Positions 49,430 to 58,975 of a DNA stretch of 64,000 bases are shown here, piece by piece (position 1 is the stretch's first letter; each line of letters opens with the position of its first letter). Position numbers and translations under genes: made by a program. A model generated the notes under the pieces. That model had not been told where the DNA came from. It saw nothing but the letters and a program-made list of their open reading frames with translations, and searched no databases. The stretch is taken from NCBI RefSeq assembly GCF_000813845.1, contig NZ_JWTB01000019.1:1-64000 (forward strand), in the 5' to 3' direction. This DNA comes from Pseudarthrobacter phenanthrenivorans (GTDB taxonomy: Bacteria > Actinomycetota > Actinomycetes > Actinomycetales > Micrococcaceae).

Positions 49430-50317
49430 ATGGGTACAAAACCGTTCAAGAACCGGAGACTGCAGCGCGTCGCCGCAGCAGCCGTGGTGCTCGCCGCCCT
49501 GCCGGCCCTGACCTCCTGCTCCGACCTCGTGTCCCGCGGATTCCTGCCCGGGGCCCGCGACACCACCAACAACACCGAGCTGATTACGGACCTATGGGTC
49601 AACTCCTGGATTGCGGCACTGGTTGTGGGCGTCATCACCTGGGGCCTGATGATCTGGGTCGTGGTGGCCTACCGGCGCCGGAAGAACACCGTGGGATTCC
49701 CGGCCCAGCTGAGCTACAACCTTCCACTGGAAGTGTTCTACCTGGCCATCCCCCTGATCGTTATCGGCGTCCTGTTCGTCTTCACCGACCGTGAGCAGCG
49801 GGCCATCGACGAACGCTACCCCAACCCCGATGTCGTGATTGACGTGTTCGGCAAGCAGTGGTCCTGGGATTTCAATTACGTCAAGGAACAGGTCCACGAG
49901 GATGCCGGCCAGCAGGCCCACCTGACCGGGGCCTACGGCGCGCCGGACCGGCTGCCCACGCTGTACCTTCCCGTCGGGAAGAAAGTGGAGCTGCACCTCC
50001 AGTCCCGCGATGTTCAGCACTCCTTCTGGGTGGTCGATTTCCTGCAGAAACGCGACCTGTACCCGGGGCACGAACAGTACAACCCCTACATCAACATCAC
50101 CCCAAACCGTATCGGCGAATACATGGGCAAGTGCGCCGAGCTCTGCGGCGAATACCACTCGGAGATGCTTTTCAAGGTCCGGGTGGTCAGCCAGCAGGAC
50201 TATGACAGCCACATCGCCGACCTGAAGGCGAAGGGAAACACCGGCAACCTGGGCGCCGACTTCGACCGGCAGCCGTTGTCGGCCCCTGCACCACAGGTCA
50301 CGGAACCAGCAGAGTAA
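49430..50317 (+). CDS. ctaC: Cytochrome c oxidase subunit II
   Basis: 295 aa. Signal with lipobox-like LPALTSC30, two membrane helices ([22 protein letters not shown] and [17 protein letters not shown]), then a periplasmic cupredoxin domain. CuA ligands: the His of [10 protein letters not shown] and the [12 protein letters not shown] motif, plus WSWDFNY for electron entry. Accepts electrons from the cytochrome bcc complex. 13 bp before ctaD. ctaE and qcr genes are not here. Confidence 0.95.
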   Translation: MGTKPFKNRRLQRVAAAAVVLAALPALTSCSDLVSRGFLPGARDTTNNTELITDLWVNSWIAALVVGVITWGLMIWVVVAYRRRKNTVGFPAQLSYNLPLEVFYLAIPLIVIGVLFVFTDREQRAIDERYPNPDVVIDVFGKQWSWDFNYVKEQVHEDAGQQAHLTGAYGAPDRLPTLYLPVGKKVELHLQSRDVQHSFWVVDFLQKRDLYPGHEQYNPYINITPNRIGEYMGKCAELCGEYHSEMLFKVRVVSQQDYDSHIADLKAKGNTGNLGADFDRQPLSAPAPQVTEPAE

Positions 50318-50330
50318 AGGACGGCAGGCC

Positions 50331-52085
50331 ATGACCACCACAGGGCAGAGAATGGGCGGAACCGCGGCCACGGCTGCGCCGGCAGTGGTCCGGCGGCCCA
50401 AGGGCACCATCGTGGTCAACTGGATCACCTCCACCGACCACAAGACCATCGGGTACATGTACCTGATCGCGTCCTTCATTTTCTTCTGCGCGGGCGGCGT
50501 GATGGCGCTGCTGATCCGCGCCGAACTGTTCGAGCCCGGCATGCAGATCCTGCAGACCAAAGAGCAGTACAACCAGCTGTTCACGATGCACGGCACCATC
50601 ATGCTGCTCATGTTCGCCACCCCGCTGTTCGCCGGGTTCGCCAACGTGATCATGCCGCTGCAGATCGGCGCCCCGGACGTTGCGTTCCCGCGGCTGAACG
50701 CGCTGGCCTTCTGGTTCTTCCTGTTCGGCTCCACCATCGCTGTGTCCGGCTTCATCACCCCACAGGGCGCCGCAGCATTCGGCTGGTTCGCCTACGCACC
50801 GCTGTCCAACACCACGTTCACCCCCGGCATCGGCGGTGACCTGTGGGTCTTCGGCCTGGCGCTGTCCGGCTTCGGCACCATCCTGGGCTCAGTCAACTTC
50901 ATCACCACCATCATCTGCATGCGCGCGCCGGGGCTCACGATGTGGCGGATGCCCATCTTCACCTGGAATACCCTGGTCACCGCCATCCTGGTGCTCATGG
51001 CCTTCCCGCCGCTGGCCGCGGCCCTGTTCGCGCTGGGCGCCGACCGGAAGTTCGGGGCGCACATCTTCGATCCTGCCAACGGGGGCGCCATCCTGTGGCA
51101 GCACCTGTTCTGGTTCTTCGGCCACCCCGAGGTGTACATCATCGCGCTGCCGTTCTTCGGCATCGTCTCGGAGATCTTCCCGGTCTTCAGCCGCAAGCCC
51201 CTGTTCGGCTACAAGGGCATCGTGTACGCCACGATCGCCATTGCGGCCCTGTCCGTCACGGTGTGGGCGCACCACATGTACGTCACGGGCGCGGTGTTCC
51301 TGCCGTTCTTCGCGTTCATGACCATGCTCATCGCAGTTCCCACCGGCGTGAAGTTCTTCAACTGGATCGGCACGATGTGGGGCGGCTCGCTCACGTTCGA
51401 GACCCCCATGCTGTGGAGCATGGGGTTCCTGGCCACCTTCCTCTTTGGTGGCCTGACGGGCATCATCCTGGCCTCGCCGCCCATGGACTTCCACGTATCG
51501 GACTCCTACTTTGTGGTGGCGCATTTCCACTACGTGGTTTTCGGCACCGTGGTGTTCGCCATGTTCGCCGGCTTCTACTTCTGGTGGCCCAAGTTCACGG
51601 GGACCATGCTCAACGAGCGCCTGGGCAAGATCCACTTCTGGATGCTCTTCCTGGGCTTCCACGCCACGTTCCTGATCCAGCACTGGCTGGGCGTCCTGGG
51701 CATGCCCCGCCGGTATGCGGACTACATGCCGGAGGACAACTTCACCTGGATGAACCAGTTCTCCACCGTGGGGTCCTACCTCCTGGGCGCCTCGCTGATC
51801 CCGTTCTTCTGGAACGTCTACATCACCTGGCGGGCCGGGAAGAAGGTCACGGTGGACGACCCCTGGGGCTTCGGCGCCTCGCTCGAGTGGGCCACGTCCT
51901 GCCCGCCGCCGCGCCACAACTTCACGTCCCTGCCCCGGATCCGTTCGGAGCGCCCGGCCCTGGACCTGCACCATCCCGAGCTGAGCGTCAGGGTCCATCC
52001 GTCCGAAGACGCACCGGCGGAAGGGCTCCTGGGCGCGGCGGACATCGGCGAGCACGACGTCCATGACCCCAACCCGAACACGTAG
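50331..52085 (+). CDS. ctaD: Cytochrome c oxidase subunit I
   Basis: 584 aa, 12 membrane helices. Heme a ligand His in [12 protein letters not shown], CuB/Tyr crosslink region [17 protein letters not shown], CuB His pair in AHHMYVTGA and heme His pair in [11 protein letters not shown] and K channel regions are present. Proton-pumping terminal oxidase core. As only ctaC-ctaD are together, this may be the second oxidase copy of the genome or a split locus. Confidence 0.95.
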   Translation: MTTTGQRMGGTAATAAPAVVRRPKGTIVVNWITSTDHKTIGYMYLIASFIFFCAGGVMALLIRAELFEPGMQILQTKEQYNQLFTMHGTIMLLMFATPLFAGFANVIMPLQIGAPDVAFPRLNALAFWFFLFGSTIAVSGFITPQGAAAFGWFAYAPLSNTTFTPGIGGDLWVFGLALSGFGTILGSVNFITTIICMRAPGLTMWRMPIFTWNTLVTAILVLMAFPPLAAALFALGADRKFGAHIFDPANGGAILWQHLFWFFGHPEVYIIALPFFGIVSEIFPVFSRKPLFGYKGIVYATIAIAALSVTVWAHHMYVTGAVFLPFFAFMTMLIAVPTGVKFFNWIGTMWGGSLTFETPMLWSMGFLATFLFGGLTGIILASPPMDFHVSDSYFVVAHFHYVVFGTVVFAMFAGFYFWWPKFTGTMLNERLGKIHFWMLFLGFHATFLIQHWLGVLGMPRRYADYMPEDNFTWMNQFSTVGSYLLGASLIPFFWNVYITWRAGKKVTVDDPWGFGASLEWATSCPPPRHNFTSLPRIRSERPALDLHHPELSVRVHPSEDAPAEGLLGAADIGEHDVHDPNPNT

Positions 52086-52124
52086 CGGCAAGCCCGCGCC
52101 TTCCCCACCGCGGACACGGCCCTG

Positions 52125-52154
52125 CAATTACGTCATGCCAAAGTGTCGTAATTG
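52125..52154. terminator. Inverted repeat downstream of ctaD
   Basis: CAATTACG (52125-52132) and CGTAATTG (52147-52154), perfect 8-bp arms with a 14-nt spacer, 40 bp after the ctaD stop. It is AT-rich and has no T-run, so it may be an intrinsic terminator of weak type or an operator for the next gene. Confidence 0.4.
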
Positions 52155-52187
52155 ATGTGAACCTCGTCACTTAAAGCGCTTTCCTGC

Positions 52188-52216
52188 TTGGTGCTTAGGT
52201 TTGCCTACCCTACAGT
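52188..52216 (+). promoter_or_regulatory. Iron-repressed promoter with DtxR/IdeR box
   Basis: -35 TTGGTG (52188-52193), 17-bp spacer, -10 TACAGT (52211-52216). The spacer is filled by TTAGGTTTGCCTACCCTAC (52195-52213), matching the DtxR consensus at 16 of 19 positions. It controls the iron ABC importer operon: repression in iron-replete cells. Confidence 0.8.
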
Positions 52217-52294
52217 TTCTGAACATAGGCACTGTCTTCCGGTGCCCATCAGGACTTAGGTTCACGCAGACTTTTCCCCACGAAAGCAGCCTCA

Positions 52295-53350
52295 ATGAAG
52301 ATCCGCAACAGCGCGCTGGCAGGCATCGCACTCGCCGCCACCGCAGCTCTCGGCCTGACCGCCTGCGGCGGCGGCACTCCCGCCGGCGACAGCTCCTCCG
52401 CCGCTTCCAACGGTGCCGCCTCGGGCGAGATCACCGTCTATAACGCCCAGCACGAAAGCCTCACCAAGGAATGGGTGGACGCCTTCACGGCCGAAACCGG
52501 CATCAAGGTGACCCTGCGCCAGGGTGACGACACGGAAATGTCCAACCAGATCATCCAGGAAGGCCAGGCGTCCCCCGCCGACGTGTTCCTCACCGAGAAC
52601 TCCCCCGCCATGACGCAGGTGGAGAACGCCGGGCTGTTCGCCGACGTCAACAAGGACACCCTGGCCCAGGTCCCCGCCGAATTCTCGCCGTCCACCGGCA
52701 AGTGGACGGGCATCGCCGCCCGCTCCACCGTCCTGGTGTACAACAAGACCAAGCTCACCGAGGACCAGCTGCCCAAGTCCATGCTTGACCTGGCCAACCC
52801 GGAGTGGAAGGGCCGCTGGGCCGCCTCGCCCACCGGCGCCGACTTCCAGGCCATTGTCTCCGCGCTGCTGGAACTGAAGGGCGAGTCCGCGACCGAGGAC
52901 TGGCTCAAGGCCATGAAGGACAACTCCAAGGCCTACAAGGGCAACAGCACCGCCATGAAGGCAGTCAACGCCGGCGAAGTCGACGCCGCGCTGATCTACC
53001 ACTACTACTACTACGGTGACCAGGCCAAGACGGGCGAGAACTCCAAGAACGTCGCCCCGTACTACTTCAAGAACCAGGACCCGGGCGCGTTCCTGTCGGT
53101 CTCCGGCGGCGGTGTGCTCAAGTCCTCCAAGAACGCGGACGCTGCGCAGGCATTCCTGAAGTTCATTACCGGCAAGAAGGGGCAGGAAGTCCTGAAGAAC
53201 GGAACCTCCTTCGAATACGCCATCGGCTCCGACGTGCCGGCCAATGACAAGCTGGTCCCCATCAAGGACCTGCAGGCACCCAAGGTGGACGCCGCGAAGC
53301 TCAACTCCCAGAAGGTCTCCGACCTGATGACCCAGGCCGGACTCCTCTAA
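52295..53350 (+). CDS. Iron(III) ABC transporter substrate-binding lipoprotein
   Basis: 351 aa. Lipoprotein signal ending LGLTAC-GGG. Periplasmic-binding fold of the FbpA/FutA class: ITVYNAQHESLTKEWVDAF, EGQASPADVFLTENSPAM, and a run of tyrosines LIYHYYYYGDQ near 230 that forms the phenolate Fe3+ site in FbpA proteins. First gene of a three-gene importer behind a DtxR box. Binds ferric iron, possibly with a synergistic anion. Confidence 0.9.
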   Translation: MKIRNSALAGIALAATAALGLTACGGGTPAGDSSSAASNGAASGEITVYNAQHESLTKEWVDAFTAETGIKVTLRQGDDTEMSNQIIQEGQASPADVFLTENSPAMTQVENAGLFADVNKDTLAQVPAEFSPSTGKWTGIAARSTVLVYNKTKLTEDQLPKSMLDLANPEWKGRWAASPTGADFQAIVSALLELKGESATEDWLKAMKDNSKAYKGNSTAMKAVNAGEVDAALIYHYYYYGDQAKTGENSKNVAPYYFKNQDPGAFLSVSGGGVLKSSKNADAAQAFLKFITGKKGQEVLKNGTSFEYAIGSDVPANDKLVPIKDLQAPKVDAAKLNSQKVSDLMTQAGLL

Positions 53351-53354
53351 TTCC

Positions 53355-54944
53355 GTGACCACCGATCTATCGGCTCCCGCCAAGCGGAGCACGACGACGG
53401 CGGGCAGGGGCAACAGCCCCCGCCCGCCTTTCGGCGTTTCCGCGGTGTCCGCGCTGGCGGTGCTGATTGCCCTCTTCTCCCTCGTCCCGCTGGGGTACGT
53501 GGCCTACATGACGGTGGCGACCGGGTGGGATACCGCCGTCGCCCTCATCATGCGGCCCCGCGTGGGCGAACTGCTGGTGAACACCCTGCTCCTGATGGCT
53601 GCCACCATCCCGCTGTGCCTGCTGCTGGGCGTGGCAGGGGCCTGGCTGGTGGAGCGGACGAAGCTTCGCGGCCACCGGGTCTGGGCCGTGCTGCTGGCCG
53701 CACCGCTGGCCGTCCCCGCATTCGTCAACAGCTACGCCTGGGTTTCGGCCGTGCCGTCGCTGGGCGGCCTGGGTTCGGGGATCCTGATTTCCACCCTGTC
53801 CTACTTCCCGCTGGTATACATTCCGGCGGCCGCCACCCTGAGCCGGCTGGACCCGGCCATTGAGCAGTCTGCCGCCGCGCTGGGGCTGGGCGCCTGGCGG
53901 GCCTTCTTCCGGGTGGTGCTCCCCCAGCTCCGGATTGCCCTGACGGGCGGCGCCCTGCTGGTGGGGCTGCACCTGCTGGCCGAATACGGTGCCTTCGCCA
54001 TGATCCGGTTCGATACCTTCACCACCGCGATCATGACCCAGTACCGGTCCACCTTTAACGGGGCGGCCGGGAACATGCTGGCCAGCGTGCTGGTGTTCTT
54101 CTGCCTGCTCCTGCTGGTGGCGGAGGTCCGCAGCCGTGGTACCGCCCGCTACGCCCGGATCGGTTCCGGGGTGCAGGCCAGGGCGCTGCGGCTGCCGCTG
54201 CACGCCTACCAGGTTCCCGCCCAGCTCTTCCTGCTGGCGCTCACCGCGCTGGCGTTCGGCCTCCCGCTGTACTACGTGCTGAAGTGGATCGTGGCCGGCG
54301 GGGCAGACATCTGGACGGCGTCCGAGTTCCTTCCGGCCCTGCTGGCCACGTTCTGGTACGGGCTCGTCGGAGCCGCGGCCACAGTGGTGGTCGCCTTCCC
54401 CATGGCGTACCTTGCGGTCCGGAAGCCCGGCTGGTTCAGCAAGTCCCTGGAACTGTCCAACTACGTCACCAGTTCCATGCCGGGGATCGTGGTGGCGCTG
54501 GCGTTCGTCACGGTCAGCATCCGCGTGATGCCCGGGATCTACCAGACGGCAGGGGTGCTGGTGGCCGCGTACGTGCTGCTGTTCCTCCCCCGGGCACTGG
54601 TGAACCTCCGGGCCGGCCTGGCGCAGGCCCCCAAGGAACTGGATGAGGCAGCGCAGGCCCTGGGCAAGCCCCCGCTGGTGGCCTTCATCCGCGTCACCCT
54701 GCGGCTCACCGCACCCGCAGCGGCCGGCGGGGCGGCCCTGGTGTTCCTGGCCATCGCCAACGAACTGACCGCCACCTTGCTCCTGTCCCCCAACGGCACC
54801 AAAACCCTGGCCACCGAGTTTTGGAGCAAGAGCAGCGAGATCGATTACGCGGGCGCCGCACCCTACGCCCTGCTGATGATCCTGCTCTCCGCGCCCATGA
54901 CCTATCTCCTCTTCCAACAGTCCAAGAAAGTAGCCGGACAGTGA
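53355..54944 (+). CDS. Iron(III) ABC transporter permease (FbpB type)
   Basis: 529 aa, GTG start 4 bp after the binding-protein stop. Twelve or so membrane helices made of two fused permease halves, each with the EAA loop: EQSAAALGLGAWRAFFRVVLPQL and DEAAQALGKPPLVAFIRVTLRL. Fused-half permeases are typical of the FbpB family. Stop overlaps the ATPase start by 4 bp (GTGA). Confidence 0.92.
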   Translation: MTTDLSAPAKRSTTTAGRGNSPRPPFGVSAVSALAVLIALFSLVPLGYVAYMTVATGWDTAVALIMRPRVGELLVNTLLLMAATIPLCLLLGVAGAWLVERTKLRGHRVWAVLLAAPLAVPAFVNSYAWVSAVPSLGGLGSGILISTLSYFPLVYIPAAATLSRLDPAIEQSAAALGLGAWRAFFRVVLPQLRIALTGGALLVGLHLLAEYGAFAMIRFDTFTTAIMTQYRSTFNGAAGNMLASVLVFFCLLLLVAEVRSRGTARYARIGSGVQARALRLPLHAYQVPAQLFLLALTALAFGLPLYYVLKWIVAGGADIWTASEFLPALLATFWYGLVGAAATVVVAFPMAYLAVRKPGWFSKSLELSNYVTSSMPGIVVALAFVTVSIRVMPGIYQTAGVLVAAYVLLFLPRALVNLRAGLAQAPKELDEAAQALGKPPLVAFIRVTLRLTAPAAAGGAALVFLAIANELTATLLLSPNGTKTLATEFWSKSSEIDYAGAAPYALLMILLSAPMTYLLFQQSKKVAGQ

Positions 54945-56098
54945 CAGCACCATCGACCCGCCGGCTGCCCGAGCCCCGGGTGGCCCCTTCCGTGGCGGCA
55001 ACCACCAACAGCCACCTGCAGATCACGGACGTCACCAAGAACTTCGGATCACAGGCGGTCCTGAAGGGCGTCAACCTGTCCGTGGCCAAGGGCGGTACCA
55101 CCGCCATTGTGGGCCCGTCCGGCTCCGGCAAGACCACCCTGCTGCGCCTGATCGCCGGATTTGAACACCCGGACACCGGGAGCATTTCCCTGAACGGAAC
55201 CCTGGTGGCCGGTGAGGGCGCCTGGCTGCCGGCCCACAAACGGCAGATCGGGTATGTGGCCCAGGATGGCGCCCTGTTCCCGCACCTGACCGTGGGCCAG
55301 AATGTCGCCTTCGGCCTCAATCCGGCCAAACGTGAGGGTGGCCGCCGTGCCGTCGCGGCCCGCGTGGCGGAACTCCTGGAAATGGTGTCCCTGGACGCAT
55401 CCATGGCCAAGCGCCGGCCGCACCAGCTTTCCGGGGGCCAGCAGCAGCGTGTTGCCCTGGCCCGTGCGTTGGCGCGCGAACCGGAGCTGATGCTCCTGGA
55501 CGAACCCTTCTCCGCGCTGGATGCCGGCCTTCGCGTGGCCACCCGGCGCGCCGTGGCCAAGGTCCTGGCCGAAGCCGGGGTCACCACCATCCTGGTCACG
55601 CACGACCAGGCCGAGGCCCTGTCCTTCGCTGACCAGGTGGCAGTGATGCGCGGCGGCAAGCTCGCCCAGATCGGCAACCCGTTCGTGGTGTACACCCGCC
55701 CCGCAGACCGGGCCACCGCCGAATTCCTTGGCGATGCCGTCATCCTGGACGCGTGGCTGGAAGGGTCGCTGGCCACCTGTTCGCTGGGCGGCATCCCGGT
55801 CCGCCGGCCACCGGCCCAGGGACGGGTGCAGCTCATGCTCCGGCCGGAACAGATCCGCATCGCCGAGGACGGTCCCATCCGGGGCGTTGTGGTGGACACG
55901 GACTACTTCGGCCCGGAAACCACTGTCCGGCTGAAACTGAACGTGCCCAAGGAAGTGGCCGGGCACGCCGACCACCGCTACCCCGGCGGCGGCGAAGTGA
56001 TCACCATCCGGCACTGGAACGCCTCGATCGCCCGGCCCGGCATGGAGCTGTGCCTGCGGGTTGTGGGCGAAGCGGTCGCGTTCCCCGTGGAGGACTGA
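54941..56098 (+). CDS. Iron(III) ABC transporter ATPase (FbpC type)
   Basis: 385 aa from GTG 54941. Walker A GPSGSGKTT, signature LSGGQQQR, Walker B LMLLDEPFSALD, H-loop VTHDQAEAL. C-terminal TOBE-like domain (about 290-385, VQLMLRPEQIRIAEDG...YFGPETTVRLKL) as in FbpC/PotA regulators. Drives ferric iron uptake by the neighbouring permease. Last gene of the operon. Confidence 0.93.
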   Translation: MTAPSTRRLPEPRVAPSVAATTNSHLQITDVTKNFGSQAVLKGVNLSVAKGGTTAIVGPSGSGKTTLLRLIAGFEHPDTGSISLNGTLVAGEGAWLPAHKRQIGYVAQDGALFPHLTVGQNVAFGLNPAKREGGRRAVAARVAELLEMVSLDASMAKRRPHQLSGGQQQRVALARALAREPELMLLDEPFSALDAGLRVATRRAVAKVLAEAGVTTILVTHDQAEALSFADQVAVMRGGKLAQIGNPFVVYTRPADRATAEFLGDAVILDAWLEGSLATCSLGGIPVRRPPAQGRVQLMLRPEQIRIAEDGPIRGVVVDTDYFGPETTVRLKLNVPKEVAGHADHRYPGGGEVITIRHWNASIARPGMELCLRVVGEAVAFPVED

Positions 56099-56123
56099 CA
56101 GCCCCGCGCTGTCCTGCGACGGA

Positions 56124-56182
56124 TCAGAAGCTTGTCCGCACGTCCGAACCTTCAGGACACGGATACGCGAACAAGCTTCTGA
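56124..56182. repeat. 12-bp inverted repeat after the iron operon
   Basis: TCAGAAGCTTGT (56124-56135) and ACAAGCTTCTGA (56171-56182), perfect arms around a 35-nt loop that could fold further (TGTCC/GGACA). It starts 25 bp after the ATPase stop. Loop length and absence of a T-run make it an atypical terminator; alternatives are a protein site or the footprint of a small palindromic element. Confidence 0.5.
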
Positions 56183-56293
56183 CGGACAGCCCGCCACCGG
56201 GTGACACAGAAAAAACACCGCGCGGAAACACTCCGGCAACCTGTCCACGGCAAGCTGTGCTTACGGGGATACAACAGCAGGAGGCAGCCCATT

Positions 56294-56566
56294 ATGGAGG
56301 CACAAGGAATACGTACGGCCCAGCTCCGCATCGGGGACGAAATCGAGGCGTGGCACCGGGGCAGGCTCTTCCACAAAGGCCGGGTGACCGACGTCGTCCC
56401 GGCCCTTGAACTCTTCTGGATCCTGGACGCCCGGACCGGCACCCGCAAGCTGCTGGACCCGGAGGCCCTGGAGATCCGCCACGTCGAAACCCCGGTTCAA
56501 GCGCCGGTAAAACTGGACGTACCGGTGAAACCGGGGCCCGCGGGCAAACCGCTCGCCACAGCCTAA
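56294..56566 (+). CDS. Small hypothetical protein
   Basis: 90 aa from ATG 56294, 9 nt after CAGGAGG. TAQLRIGDEIEAWHRGRLFHKGRVTDVVPALELFWILDARTGTRKLLDPEALEI reads as a small beta-barrel, SH3/Tudor-like fold, followed by a Pro/Val tail. It resembles other actinobacterial orphan proteins of this size; no function known. Convergent with nhaA (28 bp between stops). Confidence 0.65.
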   Translation: MEAQGIRTAQLRIGDEIEAWHRGRLFHKGRVTDVVPALELFWILDARTGTRKLLDPEALEIRHVETPVQAPVKLDVPVKPGPAGKPLATA

Positions 56567-56594
56567 AGCCCGCCAGGCAACGCTTTCACGCGCC

Positions 56595-57947
56595 TTAGCT
56601 GCGCTCCTGGTAGACGTCCGGGACGCCGTCGTGGTCCGAATCCACTTTTTCGAGCTCTTCGGCGAGCCGGTACTGACGGTTCCGGGTGCGCAGCACGGCC
56701 GTTGCCAGTAGGGCAGCGAGCAGTGACGCGGCCAGGATGCCCACCTTGGCGTGGTCGTCGTGCAGGCTGCCGTTGCCGAAACTGAGCTCGGCCACCAGCA
56801 GGGAGACGGTGAACCCGATCCCGGCCAGCAGGGCAACACCTGTGATGTCGATCCATTTGTAGGAGCTGTCCAGGGTTGCCCGGGTGGCCTTGGTCAGGAC
56901 CCAGGTGGTCCCCATAATGCCGATCGGCTTGCCCAGGACCAGGCCCAGGATGATGCCGAGCGCCACGGGGTCAGTCAGCGCCTTGCCCAGGCCTTCCCAG
57001 CCGCCCACGGCAACACCGGCGGAGAAGAACGCGAAGATGGGAACGGCCACGCCGGCCGAGATGGGCCGGAACCGGTGCTCGAAGATTTCGGCGAGCCCCG
57101 GACCGGCCTCCGGGCCGCCGGACGCCTGCGAGCGGACCACGGGAATGGCAAAGCCCAGCAGGACGCCGGCGACGGTGGCGTGGATGCCTGATGCGTGCAC
57201 CAGCGCCCAGGTGACGGCCCCCAGCGGCAGCAGGATCAGCCACGCGGCGGCGGCATGCCGGCCGAAGAACCGGCGGTACTTGTGGGCCAGGACGGCGTAG
57301 ACGGCGAGCGGGATGAGCGCCAGGAGCAGGGGCACCGGCTGGATGTTGCTGGAATAGAAGAACGCGATGATGGTGATGGCGATCAGGTCATCCACCACCG
57401 CCAGGGTCAGCAGGAAGATCCGCAGGGCGCTGGGCAGGTGGGATCCGATGATCGCCAGGACCGCCACGGCAAACGCAATGTCGGTTGCCGTCGGAATGGC
57501 CCAGCCGCGCAGCGTCTCGGGCGAGGCGAGATTGACGACGGCGTACATCACCGCCGGGACGGCGACGCCACCTACGGCGGCGGCTACGGGAACAATTGAT
57601 TTACTGATCTGGCGGAGGTCGCCGGCCACGAACTCACGTTTAAGTTCCAGGCCCACCAGGAAGAAGAAAATGGCCAGCAGTCCATCTGCCGCCCAGGCAC
57701 CCAGGCTCAGGTCAAGGTGCCACGGTTCGTAGCCAACCTTGAAGTCGCGGAGGGCAAAGTAGCTCTCCGATGCAGGGGAGTTGGCCCAGATAAGGGCGAT
57801 GACGGCGGCGATGACCAGGAGCGCGCCGCCAACGGTTTCCTTGCGGAGGATTTCCCCGATTCGCAGGGCCTCGGCATAGCTGCCCCGGGAGAAAACGGTG
57901 GAACCAAAAAACGTGTTCCTGCGGGGGGTGGGCGGGGTGGAGTTCAT
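56595..57947 (-). CDS. nhaA: Na+/H+ antiporter NhaA
   Basis: 450 aa, 12 membrane segments; N-terminal tail of about 35 residues. Ion-binding aspartates D186-D187 in AVVDDLIAI (E. coli D163-D164) and D156 in [24 protein letters not shown] is the conserved pH-sensing region. Exchanges Na+ or Li+ for protons and defends pH and sodium balance. The C-terminal tail is Asp/Glu-rich. No nhaR-like regulator next to it. Confidence 0.95.
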   Translation of the reverse strand: MNSTPPTPRRNTFFGSTVFSRGSYAEALRIGEILRKETVGGALLVIAAVIALIWANSPASESYFALRDFKVGYEPWHLDLSLGAWAADGLLAIFFFLVGLELKREFVAGDLRQISKSIVPVAAAVGGVAVPAVMYAVVNLASPETLRGWAIPTATDIAFAVAVLAIIGSHLPSALRIFLLTLAVVDDLIAITIIAFFYSSNIQPVPLLLALIPLAVYAVLAHKYRRFFGRHAAAAWLILLPLGAVTWALVHASGIHATVAGVLLGFAIPVVRSQASGGPEAGPGLAEIFEHRFRPISAGVAVPIFAFFSAGVAVGGWEGLGKALTDPVALGIILGLVLGKPIGIMGTTWVLTKATRATLDSSYKWIDITGVALLAGIGFTVSLLVAELSFGNGSLHDDHAKVGILAASLLAALLATAVLRTRNRQYRLAEELEKVDSDHDGVPDVYQERS

Positions 57948-58029
57948 CCAGGCGTCCTTAAATCCGGGTTCGACGAAGCCATGCCGACCAGACTTCCCGG
58001 CGCACCTCCCTCCATCCTACGGGAAGGGC

Positions 58030-58710
58030 TTAACCCACACGCCTGCCTCCGGCCCGGTCCGGCCGGCTGTTCAGCTGAATAGCGCGGACGGCCCGGTCCA
58101 GGTAGGTCCGCGCCTCCGGCGAGTTGGCCAGCTGCACCAGTTCCGCGGCGACCACCACCAGCTTGACGTTCCGGTGGCTGCTGGTGCTGACCAGCATCCG
58201 GAAGGCCTCGTCGGAGCCGAGTTTCAGCTGGCCCATGAGGATGCCGCGGGCCTGGTCGATCACGGTCCGGGTGGCCGTAGCCCCTGCCACGGCATCCCGC
58301 GCGGCCTGTTCGGTTTCACGCTGCAGGGTCCGGCTCAGGTCCACTGTCACGCCCTCCAGCGCAATGACCGCCCCGTTGCCGTCCAGGAATGCCTCCCCCG
58401 CGGTGAGCACCCGCCGGGTCTTGCCCCGGGCGTCGACGATCCGGTGGTACATGCAGAAGAATCCGCCGTTGCGGGACACCTGCGCCACGATTTCCTCACA
58501 CCGTTCCCGGTCCTCCGGGTGCTTGTGGGCAAAGATCAGATCCAGGCTGGGGACCACCTCGCCGCGCTGGTAGCCGTGGAGCCGGAACATGCCATCGGAC
58601 CACTGCAGGGCCGGGCCTTCGGGGCCAAGATCCACCCTGAACGTCCCGGCGTCGGTTTCGCTGTCCCCGAGCACACTGGAATACGTGTACAAGTCGTTGA
58701 GCTCCGTCAC
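58030..58710 (-). CDS. PAS-ANTAR transcription-antitermination regulator
   Basis: 226 aa from GTG 58710, 6 nt after GGGGAGGT; an upstream ATG at 58767 has no ribosome site. PAS-like sensor (about 25-130: WSDGMFRLHGYQRGEVVPSLDLIFAHKHPEDRERCEEIV) and a C-terminal ANTAR three-helix domain (ATRTVIDQARGILMGQLKLGSDEAFRMLVSTSSHRN). ANTAR proteins bind paired RNA hairpins and prevent termination. Its RNA targets and PAS ligand are unknown. Confidence 0.9.
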   Translation of the reverse strand: MTELNDLYTYSSVLGDSETDAGTFRVDLGPEGPALQWSDGMFRLHGYQRGEVVPSLDLIFAHKHPEDRERCEEIVAQVSRNGGFFCMYHRIVDARGKTRRVLTAGEAFLDGNGAVIALEGVTVDLSRTLQRETEQAARDAVAGATATRTVIDQARGILMGQLKLGSDEAFRMLVSTSSHRNVKLVVVAAELVQLANSPEARTYLDRAVRAIQLNSRPDRAGGRRVG

Positions 58711-58845
58711 CGGACTACCTCCCCTGGACCGCCCGGCCCCCCGCGGGCCGGCGTTGTCCTCGCTCATTTAAGTATGGCCGTCTGCGGAATCAGAAGGTAG
58801 TGCGGGACGCCCTATGGACCTCTGGCCCGGCATGGCATAGGGCCC

Positions 58846-58874
58846 TTGACCTTAATACCCCCTAGGGGTATATT
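58846..58874 (+). promoter_or_regulatory. CsoR-type copper-regulated promoter of copB
   Basis: -35 TTGACC (58846-58851), 17-bp spacer, -10 TATATT (58869-58874). ATACCCCCTAGGGGTAT (58855-58871), a palindrome typical of copper-sensing CsoR sites, overlaps the spacer and -10. Repression in low copper and release on Cu(I) binding would fit. The csoR gene is not next door; the CstR-like repressor at 28113 lacks the copper His. Confidence 0.82.
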
Positions 58875-58975
58875 GGCGGTGTTGTCAGTGAAGTGGTATG
58901 TCCCGGCCGGTGCTCCCACCGCCTTCACAGCCGTTCAACCCCAGCGCCGAATAATCCCAACGGATTGGAACTGAC

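Noticed and set aside
53367..55001. 544-aa minus-strand frame opposite the iron permease
   Set aside because: Gln/Gly/His-rich shadow with no domain; the plus-strand permease has both EAA loops.
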